The notes under the pieces: model-generated
Told to the model about the DNA's origin: nothing
Database searches by the model: none
The model's input: only the letters and a program-made list of their open reading frames with translations
Assembly (NCBI RefSeq): GCF_001403615.1
Contig: NZ_LN879456.1
Span: 310,001-374,000 of the forward strand
Length of the DNA stretch: 64,000 nucleotides
DNA from: Desnuesiella massiliensis
Lineage (GTDB): Bacteria; Bacillota; Clostridia; Clostridiales; Clostridiaceae
Direction of reading: 5' to 3'
Translations under genes and position numbers: made by a program
Part shown: in pieces, positions 1 through 7,181 of the stretch
Numbering within the stretch: the first letter of the stretch is position 1
Layout of the letters: every line of letters starts with the position of its first letter

Positions 1-1
1 A

Positions 2-646
2 ACAGAAGTGTGGTATGTGTTAGAAGCCTTTGAAGGAGCTAACTTGGTTGTGGGAACAAAGGATTGTACTAAAGAACAGTTTGTAGAAGCTATTAAAAAA
101 GGCTCCTTTGACCAATATATGAATAGAATAGAGGTTAAGAAAGGAGAGGTTTTTTTTGTTAAAAGTGGGTTAGTACATGCTATCGGTGAAGGAGTAATAA
201 TTGCTGAAATACAGCAAAATAGTGATACAACCTATAGGGTATATGACTATAATAGAGGGAGAGAATTACATATAGATAAGGCATTAGAAACCATAGATTT
301 CTCATTAAAGGGAGGAAAGAGCAAAGGTATTAAAGTAGAATATCCTGGGTACACTAAAACTTATTTTTGTCTCTGTGAACATTTTGCACTAGAAAAATTT
401 GATATAACTAATAATTTAAAAGATATAAGTGATAAAGAACGTTTTTATATACTTACTTGTACTGAAGGACATGGAAAAATAGTATATGATGAAGGTGAAC
501 TCAACATAGTAAAGGGAGAGAGTGTGTTAATACCTGCAACTCTTGGTCAGTATAGTATAAAAGGAAATTTATCAGTTTTAAAGAGTTATGTGCCTAATAT
601 TGAAAAAGTAGAAAAAGAAATTTTAGAGTCATGTACCACCAGCTGA
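2..646 (+). CDS. manA: Mannose-6-phosphate isomerase, class I (5' end outside window)
   Basis: This is the C-terminal two thirds of a cupin-type phosphomannose isomerase, which interconverts mannose-6-P and fructose-6-P. The frame is open from base 2, so the gene begins upstream of the window. Family signatures are KTEVWYVLEA at the edge, GLVHAIGEGVIIAEIQQNSD (a metal and active-site strand) and TTYRVYDYNRG. The final residues (ESCTTS) are encoded by an inserted IS200 element. Removing the element (625-1361) restores an in-frame stop immediately after EILI, so only a short tail has changed and the enzyme is probably intact. The native terminator now lies beyond the insertion, at 1367-1402. 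Confidence 0.93.
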   Translation, partial: TEVWYVLEAFEGANLVVGTKDCTKEQFVEAIKKGSFDQYMNRIEVKKGEVFFVKSGLVHAIGEGVIIAEIQQNSDTTYRVYDYNRGRELHIDKALETIDFSLKGGKSKGIKVEYPGYTKTYFCLCEHFALEKFDITNNLKDISDKERFYILTCTEGHGKIVYDEGELNIVKGESVLIPATLGQYSIKGNLSVLKSYVPNIEKVEKEILESCTTS

Positions 647-737
647 GCTGGTGGCTTGATTAAGCCCTATAAGGGCATGGTACTGGCGGCGCTACTCGCG
701 CTCTAAAAAAACCGCCAATCGCAAAACTTTTACAGCG

Positions 738-762
738 GCCACCCTCGTTGGGTGGCTTTTTT
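738..762 (+). terminator. Terminator inside IS200 copy A, facing incoming manA transcription
   Basis: A 7-bp GC-rich stem (GCCACCC / GGGTGGC) with a 5-nt loop is followed by six T on the plus strand. Transcripts entering from manA should end here, before running antisense through tnpA. This is therefore the first usable terminator for manA after the insertion. Confidence 0.75.
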
Positions 763-1237
763 ATTTGCTACCTTTTGCTGGCTCGCCCGTGAACGGGTCA
801 ATATATTCTTTCATACTTATCTGTTCTGCTATTTGATCTTCTTGAAGTTGATTTTGTATATATTTTGCAACTGCAGTTTTATTTCTTCCAACTGTATCTA
901 CATAATATCCTCTGCACCAAAAATGTCTGTTACCATATTTATATTTTAAATTTGCAAATCTATCAAAAATCATCAAGCTACTTTTCCCTTTTAATATTCC
1001 CATGAATTTTGATACACTCATTTTTGGTGGAATACTTACCAGCATATGTACATGATCTGGACATGCATTTGCTTCTATTATCTCTACTCCATTTCTTATA
1101 CATATCTCTCGTAGTATCTTGCCGATTTCTCCTTTATATTTCCCATATATTATCTGTCTTCTATACTTTGGTGCAAATACTATATGATATTGACACCTCC
1201 ATTTTGTATGTGTTAAGCTTTCTATGTCGTTACCCAT
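761..1237 (-). CDS. tnpA: IS200/IS605-family transposase TnpA (Y1 HUH)
   Basis: This 158-aa protein is a small single-domain HUH transposase that cuts and joins the top strand at subterminal hairpins. The metal-binding HVH pair is near residues 64-66 (DHVHMLVSIPP) and the likely catalytic tyrosine is in AVAKYIQNQ, near residue 126. The start is the ATG 8 nt after AGGAGG; an upstream in-frame GTG lies too close to the ribosome site. It differs from copy B at two residues (KYKG versus KYKA; DQIAEQ versus DQTAEQ). The reading frame is intact, so it is probably functional. Confidence 0.92.
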   Translation of the reverse strand: MGNDIESLTHTKWRCQYHIVFAPKYRRQIIYGKYKGEIGKILREICIRNGVEIIEANACPDHVHMLVSIPPKMSVSKFMGILKGKSSLMIFDRFANLKYKYGNRHFWCRGYYVDTVGRNKTAVAKYIQNQLQEDQIAEQISMKEYIDPFTGEPAKGSK

Positions 1238-1246
1238 ACGACACAC

Positions 1247-1300
1247 CTCCTATGATATTTTGTTTTGCGATTGTCAGTCGCTTTCATTTTATCATAGGAG
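1247..1300 (-). promoter_or_regulatory. Hairpin hiding the tnpA ribosome-binding site (copy A)
   Basis: The inverted repeat CTCCTATGATA / TATCATAGGAG flanks a smaller GCGA...TCGC stem. The 3' arm contains most of the AGGAGG that serves tnpA. IS200 elements are known to limit transposase translation with a 5' UTR hairpin of this kind. Confidence 0.65.
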
Positions 1301-1366
1301 TTTTTTTGTTCAGAGCTAAAGCCATTTTATCCACTGGCATAGCCAGTGGTTATCAAAGCAAAATAT

Positions 1367-1402
1367 AAGAGCATAATGCTTCAAAGAGCATTATGCTCTT
1401 TT
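1367..1402 (+). terminator. Native manA terminator, now cut off by the insertion
   Basis: A perfect 14-bp stem (AAGAGCATAATGCT / AGCATTATGCTCTT) with a 6-nt loop is followed by TTTT. It is symmetrical enough to act in both directions. The IS200 left end lies directly beside it. Confidence 0.8.
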
Positions 1403-1537
1403 GAATTTCATAATTGTGGGAAATGCAAATTATATAACTTTTAATATAAATAATATACTCTATATACATTTAAAGTGTATACTTATGAAAGAAAGCATTC
1501 TAAAATGACTCAAAACTACGGAAGTATAAAATATTTC

Positions 1538-1566
1538 TTGCAATTTTCTGCATAATATGGCATAAT
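1538..1566 (+). promoter_or_regulatory. Probable pckA promoter
   Basis: TTGCAA (-35) and CATAAT (-10) are spaced 17 bp apart, about 80 bp before the chosen pckA start. The stretch 1403-1537 is AT-rich, and I see no operator in it. Confidence 0.5.
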
Positions 1567-1644
1567 GAAATAAGAGCACTGAGTAAAGGATTTCATGAGA
1601 AAATGAAGGAATTTATTCAGATAATATATTTTGGGGGGAAAATC

Positions 1645-3225
1645 ATGGGGGATAATTTGAATATTAAAGCGAAAGAAATCTATACGAATTTAACAGTATC
1701 AGAATTAGTAGAACATGCGCTACAAAGAGGAGAAGGAATTCTAAGCGATAATGGAGCTTTAGTAATTCATACAGGAAAATATACTGGAAGGTCACCTAAG
1801 GATAGATTTATAGTTAAACAAAGCAGTATTGAAGAAAATATCAACTGGGGTGATGTTAATATCGCAATATCCGAAGAAGTTTTTGACAACTTGTATGGTA
1901 AAGTAACAAAATACTTACAAGATAAAGAACTTTTTGTATTTCAAGGATATGTAGGAGCAGAAGAAAAATATAGATTGCCTATTAAGGTTGTTTGTGAATA
2001 TGCCTCTCAAGCATTGTTTTCAAATCAAATGTTTATAAGAAAAGATAAGAATGAAAAACATGTTGCAGAGTTTACAGTTATATCTGCTCCAGGATTTAAA
2101 GCTGAAGGAAAAGCAGATGGAATTAATTCAGAAGCTTTTATTATAATAAATTTTGATAAGAAAATTGTTTTAATAGGTGGAACTCAATATTCAGGAGAAA
2201 TTAAAAAGTCTATGTTCTCAATTATGAACTTTCTATTACCTTTAAAAGGTGTATTTCCAATGCATTGTTCGGCTAACATAGGAAAAGAAAATGATGTAGC
2301 AGTTTTCTTTGGACTATCTGGAACAGGCAAAACCACCTTATCAGCAGACCCTCAAAGGAGATTAATCGGGGATGACGAACATGGTTGGCATGAAGATGGA
2401 GTGTTTAATTTTGAAGGTGGATGTTATGCAAAAGCTATTAATTTAGATCCTGAGAAAGAAAAAGATATTTATAATGCAATAAAGTTTGGAACAGTTCTAG
2501 AAAATGTGGTTCTTGATGAAAATAGATGTCCAGATTATGAGGATGGTACTTTAACAGAAAATACAAGAGCAGCGTATCCTATAAATCATATAACTAATAT
2601 AGAGATAAGTGGTAAGGGTGGAGTACCAAATATCATAATATTTTTAACTGCAGATGCCTTTGGGGTATTGCCTCCTATATCAAAATTAGATAAAAACTCT
2701 GCAATGTATCATTTTATGTCAGGGTATACTAGCAAAGTAGCAGGAACAGAAAGAGGAATAAAGGAGCCTCAAGCAACTTTCTCAGCTTGTTTTGGAGAAC
2801 CTTTTATGTTAATGAATCCTTCTGTGTACGCTAAGCTATTAGGAGAGAAAATTGAAAAACACAATACTCAAGTATACTTAATAAATACAGGATGGATTGG
2901 TGGTCCTTATGGAATTGGAAAGAGAATAAATATACCTTATACAAGAGCCATGGTAACTGCTGCTATTGAAGGAAAGCTTGAAAATGTTCAGTGGACTGAG
3001 CATCCAATATTTAAGGTTTTAATGCCTGAAGAATGTGAAGGAGTTCCATCGGAACTGCTAAATCCAGTTAACCTTTGGGAAAATAAAGAAAATTATAATA
3101 GCAAGGCCTTAGAATTAGCAAATAAATTTAATGAAAACTTTAAAAAATTTAAGGCTGTTACAGAGGATATAAGAAATGCTGGTCCAGAAGCAAATAAAGA
3201 TTTATTAGAATACGCTATGGTATAA
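1645..3225 (+). CDS. pckA: Phosphoenolpyruvate carboxykinase (ATP)
   Basis: This enzyme interconverts oxaloacetate + ATP with PEP + CO2 + ADP (EC 4.1.1.49). In anaerobes it serves gluconeogenesis or CO2-fixing succinate formation. At 526 aa the length is normal. Visible motifs are GRSPKDRF (substrate binding), the P-loop GLSGTGKTT near residue 223, GDDEHGW near 241, and ENTRAAYPI. I chose the ATG preceded by GGGGGGAA at 1633-1640; the frame also has an ATG at 1603, but that lacks a ribosome site. The gene is probably monocistronic. Its terminator has been split by an IS3 element starting 14 bp after the stop codon. Confidence 0.96.
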   Translation: MGDNLNIKAKEIYTNLTVSELVEHALQRGEGILSDNGALVIHTGKYTGRSPKDRFIVKQSSIEENINWGDVNIAISEEVFDNLYGKVTKYLQDKELFVFQGYVGAEEKYRLPIKVVCEYASQALFSNQMFIRKDKNEKHVAEFTVISAPGFKAEGKADGINSEAFIIINFDKKIVLIGGTQYSGEIKKSMFSIMNFLLPLKGVFPMHCSANIGKENDVAVFFGLSGTGKTTLSADPQRRLIGDDEHGWHEDGVFNFEGGCYAKAINLDPEKEKDIYNAIKFGTVLENVVLDENRCPDYEDGTLTENTRAAYPINHITNIEISGKGGVPNIIIFLTADAFGVLPPISKLDKNSAMYHFMSGYTSKVAGTERGIKEPQATFSACFGEPFMLMNPSVYAKLLGEKIEKHNTQVYLINTGWIGGPYGIGKRINIPYTRAMVTAAIEGKLENVQWTEHPIFKVLMPEECEGVPSELLNPVNLWENKENYNSKALELANKFNENFKKFKAVTEDIRNAGPEANKDLLEYAMV

Positions 3226-3243
3226 GAGCTTGCAGATTGATAT

Positions 3244-3308
3244 GCTCCCCTTGTAGTAGACAGTTTAAGTAATAAAAACTGTTTACCACAGAGGGGAGCG
3301 TATTTTTT
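3244..3308 (+). terminator. Left-end hairpin of the IS3 element, terminator-like
   Basis: The left repeat (3244-3266) pairs with 3276-3299 over about 21 of 24 positions and is followed by T6 at 3303-3308, just before the orfA ATG. In transcripts reading in from pckA this would act as a terminator and would bury the GGGGAG ribosome site of orfA. Confidence 0.6.
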
Positions 3309-3989
3309 ATGGGAAGAAAAGATAAAATATCACCTGAATTAAAAATACAGGCAGTAATAGAGTATATGAATGGCGATGGCTCGTTTCAGTCAATTGCTCG
3401 TAAATATGGTGTAAGTCGTACACCTTTTCGTAAATGGGTTGCTAAATATAAGGCTCAAGGTGAAACGGCATTTATTAACAATGAGAGAAATAACTCATAT
3501 TCTTCTGCGTTTAAAGAAATGGTTGTTCAATCCTACTTAAGTGGAGAAGGTTCACTCCAAGATATTGCCGTAAAATACAAAATTCCAGGTCAAGATACTG
3601 TCAGGCAATGGGTTATGAAGTATAATGGTCATGAGGAGTTAAAGGCTTCTGGAACAGGAGGAACTATCATGACCAAAGGACGCAAAACAACTTACAATGA
3701 AAGAATTGAAATAGTTAAATACTGTATTGAGAACAATAGCAATTACGCAGAGACAGCGCAGAAATATAAGGTATCATATCAGCAAGTTTATGCATGGACA
3801 ACAAAATATGAGAAAGATGGCATAGAAGCGCTTCTGGACAGAAGGGGTAAAAGAAAGCCTGAGGGTGAAATGTCTGAACTTGAGAAGTTAAGAGCGCAGA
3901 ACAAGCTTCTTGAAGCTGAGAATAAAAGGCAACAGATGGAGATAGATTTCTTAAAAAAACTCAAGGAAATAGAAAGGGGGCGGTTCTGA
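3309..3989 (+). CDS. IS3-family transposase OrfA with three helix-turn-helix units
   Basis: This 226-aa DNA-binding subunit holds three successive HTH units of the InsE/HTH_29 type, at about residues 5-50 (IARKYGVSRTPFRKWV), 60-105 (IAVKYKIPGQDTVRQWV) and 125-165 (TAQKYKVSYQQVYAWT). A leucine-zipper coil covers 190-225 and would serve multimerisation. Most IS3 OrfA proteins are about 90-180 aa. Near its 3' end, at 3953-3959, the slippery A AAA AAA permits -1 shifting into orfB. Confidence 0.9.
   Translation: MGRKDKISPELKIQAVIEYMNGDGSFQSIARKYGVSRTPFRKWVAKYKAQGETAFINNERNNSYSSAFKEMVVQSYLSGEGSLQDIAVKYKIPGQDTVRQWVMKYNGHEELKASGTGGTIMTKGRKTTYNERIEIVKYCIENNSNYAETAQKYKVSYQQVYAWTTKYEKDGIEALLDRRGKRKPEGEMSELEKLRAQNKLLEAENKRQQMEIDFLKKLKEIERGRF
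3953..3959 (+). other. Putative programmed -1 frameshift site (A AAA AAA)
   Basis: In the orfA frame the codons are TTA AAA AAA CTC, so the heptamer A_AAA_AAA is correctly phased for tandem slippage. The -1 frame is open from here through the whole of orfB, predicting an OrfAB fusion transposase, as known for IS150 and IS911. Confidence 0.7.
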
Positions 3990-4015
3990 GCCTGGTTAAA
4001 CAGGAGACAGTATAC

Positions 4016-4879
4016 ATGGCTATTAAGATGCTTTCAAAACAAAGCCACTATCCTGTTTCGGTTTTGTGTGAGATTGCTAAAATCAACAGATCAGCTTACT
4101 ATAAATGGCTTCATAGGAAGAAAAGCCAGAATGAACTTCAAAACGAAAATCTCCTTATTCTTATTAAGGAAGCTTATGAGGAGAAAGACGGTATACTTGG
4201 TTACAGGCAGATAACTATAAAACTTCGTCGTGAACATAACCTTAAGGTAAACTATAAACGCATATATCGTCTTATGAAAATAGTTGGGCTGAAATCAGTA
4301 TGTAGGAAAAAGAAATATAACTACCTAAAATCAACTCCTGAAGTTACAGCTGAAAATGTACTAAACCGAGATTTTAAGGCAGAAAATATCTTTGAGAAAT
4401 GGCTCACGGATATAACAGAATTCAAGTATGGTGATGGAAAAAAAGCATACTTAAGTGCAATCCTTGACCTTGGGGATAGAAGCATAGTATCTTATGTCAT
4501 TGGTCATTCAAACAATAATGCTCTTGTGTTTGAAACCTTTGACTTAGCAGTTGCAGCCTATCCTAATGTAAAACCCATCTTTCATAGCGATCGTGGATTC
4601 CAATATACCAGCAAAATATTTAAGTCAAAGCTAGATAAGGCTGGAATGATACAAAGTATGTCAAGGGTATCTCGCTGCATAGATAATGGCCCTATGGAGG
4701 GATTCTGGGGAATTTTAAAATCTGAGATGTACTACTTGCATAAGTTTAATGACTATGAGAGTTTGAAGAAAGCTATTGAAGCATACATAGACTACTATAA
4801 TAATAAGCGTTACCAGAAGCGCTTAAACTGTATGACACCGCTGGAATACCGTAGGTATCTTCTTGGTATCTCATCATAA
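4016..4879 (+). CDS. IS3-family transposase OrfB (DDE integrase core)
   Basis: This is the catalytic transposase part. An HTH_21-like region (GYRQITIKLRREH) leads to an rve integrase domain with D131 (WLTDITEF), D192 (HSDRGFQY) and E228 (GPMEGFWG). That gives 35 residues between the second D and the E, the canonical DD(35)E spacing. The frame is -1 relative to orfA and is open upstream of this ATG to the slippery site, so the active enzyme is probably the OrfAB fusion. The C-terminus (YYNNKRYQKRLNCMTPLEYR) is typical. The frame is intact. Confidence 0.93.
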   Translation: MAIKMLSKQSHYPVSVLCEIAKINRSAYYKWLHRKKSQNELQNENLLILIKEAYEEKDGILGYRQITIKLRREHNLKVNYKRIYRLMKIVGLKSVCRKKKYNYLKSTPEVTAENVLNRDFKAENIFEKWLTDITEFKYGDGKKAYLSAILDLGDRSIVSYVIGHSNNNALVFETFDLAVAAYPNVKPIFHSDRGFQYTSKIFKSKLDKAGMIQSMSRVSRCIDNGPMEGFWGILKSEMYYLHKFNDYESLKKAIEAYIDYYNNKRYQKRLNCMTPLEYRRYLLGISS

Positions 4880-4880
4880 A

Positions 4881-4909
4881 AAAGTACCAACCTTCTTGGT
4901 TGGCACTTT
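4881..4909 (+). terminator. Terminator after IS3 orfB
   Basis: The stem AAAGTACCAACC / GGTTGGCACTTT has a short TTCTT loop and one mismatch. It starts directly after the orfB stop and is followed by an AT-rich run. Confidence 0.55.
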
Positions 4910-5053
4910 ACTAATTTTTTTATTTTTTTCACTGTCTACTTGACAGGGAGCAGTTCAGATTGCAGGCTCTTTTTCTATAGGATTAATGACTTTGCTTCTA
5001 TTATAGTGTATAATTAAATATAGTTAGAATTTTTTAAGAAAAGAGGTCGTATC

Positions 5054-6163
5054 ATGGCTAAAGCAGGGCTTAGAAAATTTATATTTATAATTTTTATCAT
5101 GATTTTTGCTATAACAATGGTTAGCTGCAAAAATGGCATAAGTAAAGATAAAGGTATGTTTGTTACACAATGGAATAACATCTATGAAGGAAAGAATATA
5201 AGATTTTATTATGAAGATTCAAAAAGTACATATATGCAAAATTTAAATACAAAATATGATCTGGATAATAAAGTTAAAGACAGTAAGGATGACCTTGAAA
5301 AAGCACTAAAGATTAAGGAATGGGTTCATACATTACTTCAATATAACAAGGGGACTTTTATAGGGAAAGAAGATGCTATTTCTATATTAGAAGCTACTAA
5401 GGACTCAAAAAAAGCCTCTGATAGGGATTTTGCTATAGTATATTCTGAGACTTTAAGTTCCATAGGAGTTTATAGTAGAATAGGAGAGTTTAGAGCTAAG
5501 GATAGTCAATTTCAAAAGGAAGGATCTTTGTACATATGTGAAGTATGGAACGAGGCTCAGAAAAAATGGATGGCCATAGATATAGCAAACAATTGCTATT
5601 ATGAAGGCAAGGATGGCTTTTTAAGTGCAGCGGAGGTAATGGACAAAGGTCTAGGAGGAGCTAAGCTTATAGGAGTTAAAGATGCTAAGAAATATATATC
5701 TAAAAATAATAAATTTTTCTATTCCTATACTATTTCTATAGATAATACTAAAGCTATAAATAAAAAAAGCAACTCCTTTATTACCTATATTCCATCTAAT
5801 ACATTACCTGAAATAAAAATACTCAATAAGTATGTAGAGCCTACCATATTTGTTAATAAGCTTGATATATTTAAAGGTTCTCCTAAAATAGAGTATAAAG
5901 ATGATAAAAGCGATACTTTAGCTACTTTAATTCTAATGAAGAAGGATCCTAAGGAAGATAAGGATGGCAATTTGAATTTTGTTTTAGGAGCGTTTAAAGA
6001 TAGTGCTATGATAAAGGAGTATTATGTAAGTATTAATGGCTCAGAAATGTCCAAGGTAAATAAGTATATTGATGTAGCTATTAAAGAGGGTAAAAATATC
6101 ATAGTCTTATCGGAAGACGGGAAAACTATAGTAAGACAAATTATAATAGAATATAAAAAATAA
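5054..6163 (+). CDS. Lipoprotein with a degenerate transglutaminase-like domain
   Basis: This 369-aa protein has a lipoprotein signal peptide with lipobox VSC ending near residue 25, so it should sit on the outer face of the membrane. Residues about 80-185 resemble the transglutaminase/cysteine-protease fold (SDRDFAIVYSETLSSIGVYSR, then ICEVWNEAQKKWMAIDIAN). The usual nucleophilic Cys of the GxCxDFA strand and the His of HxWxE appear to be missing, while the Asp (AIDIAN) is kept. The C-terminal 150 residues are beta-rich and not recognised. It is probably a binding or structural protein rather than an enzyme. It is a single gene with its own terminator. Confidence 0.6.
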   Translation: MAKAGLRKFIFIIFIMIFAITMVSCKNGISKDKGMFVTQWNNIYEGKNIRFYYEDSKSTYMQNLNTKYDLDNKVKDSKDDLEKALKIKEWVHTLLQYNKGTFIGKEDAISILEATKDSKKASDRDFAIVYSETLSSIGVYSRIGEFRAKDSQFQKEGSLYICEVWNEAQKKWMAIDIANNCYYEGKDGFLSAAEVMDKGLGGAKLIGVKDAKKYISKNNKFFYSYTISIDNTKAINKKSNSFITYIPSNTLPEIKILNKYVEPTIFVNKLDIFKGSPKIEYKDDKSDTLATLILMKKDPKEDKDGNLNFVLGAFKDSAMIKEYYVSINGSEMSKVNKYIDVAIKEGKNIIVLSEDGKTIVRQIIIEYKK

Positions 6164-6180
6164 TATTTAATATAATATAT

Positions 6181-6222
6181 ATACCCTAGAGTGATTTAAT
6201 TATCACTCTAGGGTATATTTTA
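6181..6222 (+). terminator. Terminator after the lipoprotein gene
   Basis: A 15-bp perfect stem (ATACCCTAGAGTGAT / ATCACTCTAGGGTAT) with loop TTAATT is followed by a T-rich tract. The minus-strand thiolase remnant also ends inside it. Confidence 0.85.
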
Positions 6223-6360
6223 TGGATCAGTTTAATTTCGTCTTTTACGTATCTAGCAAAATCTAAGGTGGATAAAACTACTGCAGCAGCATCATTTGAA
6301 ATAAGAGAACAATCTGAAAGCGTTAAAGGGTCTACTATTAAAGGGTTTTTATCGGATACT
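6186..6360 (-). pseudogene. Remnant of a thiolase C-terminal region
   Basis: On the minus strand a frame ending at 6186 reads DKNPLIVDPLTLSDCSLISN followed by DAAAVVLSTLDFARYVKDEI. This matches the conserved NPMxxxPLxxxDCxxxSDGAAA block of SCP2/thiolase-like acetyl-CoA acyltransferases. There is no start codon, no room for the remaining 300 or so residues, and the usual SDG is SND here. It is a decayed fragment left by deletion. The remainder of the 6164-6528 gap holds a terminator and the sodA promoter region. Confidence 0.5.
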
Positions 6361-6405
6361 ATATTAATATATTGGTAATAATTAAAAAAATATATTAATT
6401 AATAT

Positions 6406-6420
6406 TGATTATTAATATCA
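6406..6420 (+). promoter_or_regulatory. Fur/PerR-like dyad upstream of sodA
   Basis: TGATTATTAATATCA matches the Fur 7-1-7 consensus TGATAATNATTATCA at 12 of 14 defined positions, with the two mismatches symmetrical. It lies about 110 bp before the sodA start. In such AT-rich DNA chance is a real possibility. Confidence 0.25.
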
Positions 6421-6528
6421 ATTGTGATAGTATATAGATAAGAAATAATTGTCAAAGAAAAATACTAATAAAAGATGACATGTAAGAACTACATATTAAA
6501 TAAGTGATTAAATTTGGAGGTAATAATA

Positions 6529-7128
6529 ATGAAACACGAACTACCAAAACTAAAATATGAATATAATGCTTTAGAACCACATATAGATGAGATGACAATG
6601 AATATACATCATAGCAAGCATCATGCAGCCTATGTAAACAACTTAAACTCAGCGTTGGAGAAATATCCTGAGTTACAAGAGAAATCCATAGAAGAATTAT
6701 TAACATCCTTAGAACTGATACCAGAGGAAATAAGAACTATAGTTAGAAATAATGGAGGAGGACATTTTAACCATAGCTTATTCTGGAATATACTTGGTCC
6801 AAACAAAGGAGAGGAACCAAAGGGTATACTACTAGATAAAATTAATAAGGCCTTTGGAAGTTTTGAAAACTTCAAGAATGAATTTAATAAAGCAGCAGCT
6901 ACTAGGTTTGGAAGTGGTTGGGCTTGGCTGGTAGTAGATAAAGAAGGTGAGTTAAAGGTTCTTTCTACTGCAAATCAAGATACTCCTCTTTCAGAAGGAT
7001 TCAAGCCTATTCTAGGATTAGATGTTTGGGAGCATGCTTATTATTTAAAATATCAAAATAGAAGACCAGATTATATATCCGCATGGTGGAATGTGATTGA
7101 TTGGGATATAGTTTCACAAAATTTATAA
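6529..7128 (+). CDS. sodA: Superoxide dismutase, Fe/Mn type
   Basis: This 199-aa cytoplasmic enzyme disproportionates superoxide. Metal ligands are visible as H27 (MNIHHSKHHAAYV), the His of GGHFNHSLFW near residue 82, and the Asp and His of LDVWEHAYYLKYQNRRPDY. The start is the ATG 8 nt after GGAGG (6516-6520), preferred over an upstream TTG that overlaps the ribosome site. It indicates aerotolerance in an otherwise anaerobic gene set. Fe versus Mn preference cannot be read from sequence alone. Confidence 0.95.
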   Translation: MKHELPKLKYEYNALEPHIDEMTMNIHHSKHHAAYVNNLNSALEKYPELQEKSIEELLTSLELIPEEIRTIVRNNGGGHFNHSLFWNILGPNKGEEPKGILLDKINKAFGSFENFKNEFNKAAATRFGSGWAWLVVDKEGELKVLSTANQDTPLSEGFKPILGLDVWEHAYYLKYQNRRPDYISAWWNVIDWDIVSQNL

Positions 7129-7142
7129 AATGAATAATTTTT

Positions 7143-7176
7143 AATCCTGCATAGAAATTCTTTGCAGGATTTTTTG
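7143..7176 (+). terminator. Terminator after sodA
   Basis: The stem AATCCTGCA / TGCAGGATT is followed by TTTTTT. It also separates sodA from the convergent membrane-protein gene. Confidence 0.8.
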
Positions 7177-7181
7177 TATAT

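Larger units (their letters stand above)
625..1361 (-). mobile_element. IS200/IS605-family insertion sequence, copy A (737 bp)
   Basis: The boundaries are the ends of the block shared with copy B at 55593-56329; both blocks are 737 bp. Each end carries the subterminal palindrome typical of this family: CCACCAGCTGAGCTGGTGG near 639-657, and CCACTGGCATAGCCAGTGG near 1331-1349. There is no target duplication and no terminal inverted repeat, as expected for single-strand HUH transposition. The only gene is tnpA on the minus strand; there is no tnpB. The element interrupts the last codons of manA. Confidence 0.9.
3240..4956 (+). mobile_element. IS3-family insertion sequence (about 1.72 kb)
   Basis: The imperfect terminal inverted repeats are TGCTCCCCTTGTAGTAGACA at 3243 and its counterpart ending ...AGGGAGCA near 4953, matching at 18 of 22 positions. 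They are flanked by direct repeats AGATTG. Inside are orfA and orfB in the -1 relation with a slippery A7 run, which is typical IS3 organisation. At about 1.7 kb it exceeds the usual 1.2-1.5 kb because orfA is long. All coding frames look intact. The exact ends are uncertain by 1-3 bp. Confidence 0.88.
3224..4976 (+). other. pckA terminator split by the IS3 insertion
   Basis: The left arm AAGAGCTTGC (3224-3233) is followed by AGATTG, then the IS3 element. AGATTG then recurs at 4957-4962, running into the right arm GCAGGCTCTT (4962-4971) and T's. Without the element and one repeat copy the sequence folds as a 10-bp stem with loop AGATT and a T tract. The element therefore landed in the terminator loop and made a 5-6 bp target duplication. 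Confidence 0.8.

Noticed and set aside
752..1368. Plus-strand open frames of 65 and 119 codons over the IS200 copy (and their mirror at 55532-56202)
   Set aside because: They are antisense shadows of tnpA, rich in Leu/Ser/Phe/Ile, without ribosome sites, and recur only because the element is duplicated.
1603..1644. Earlier ATG for pckA
   Set aside because: It has no ribosome site, whereas GGGGGGAA precedes the ATG at 1645, which gives the usual family length.
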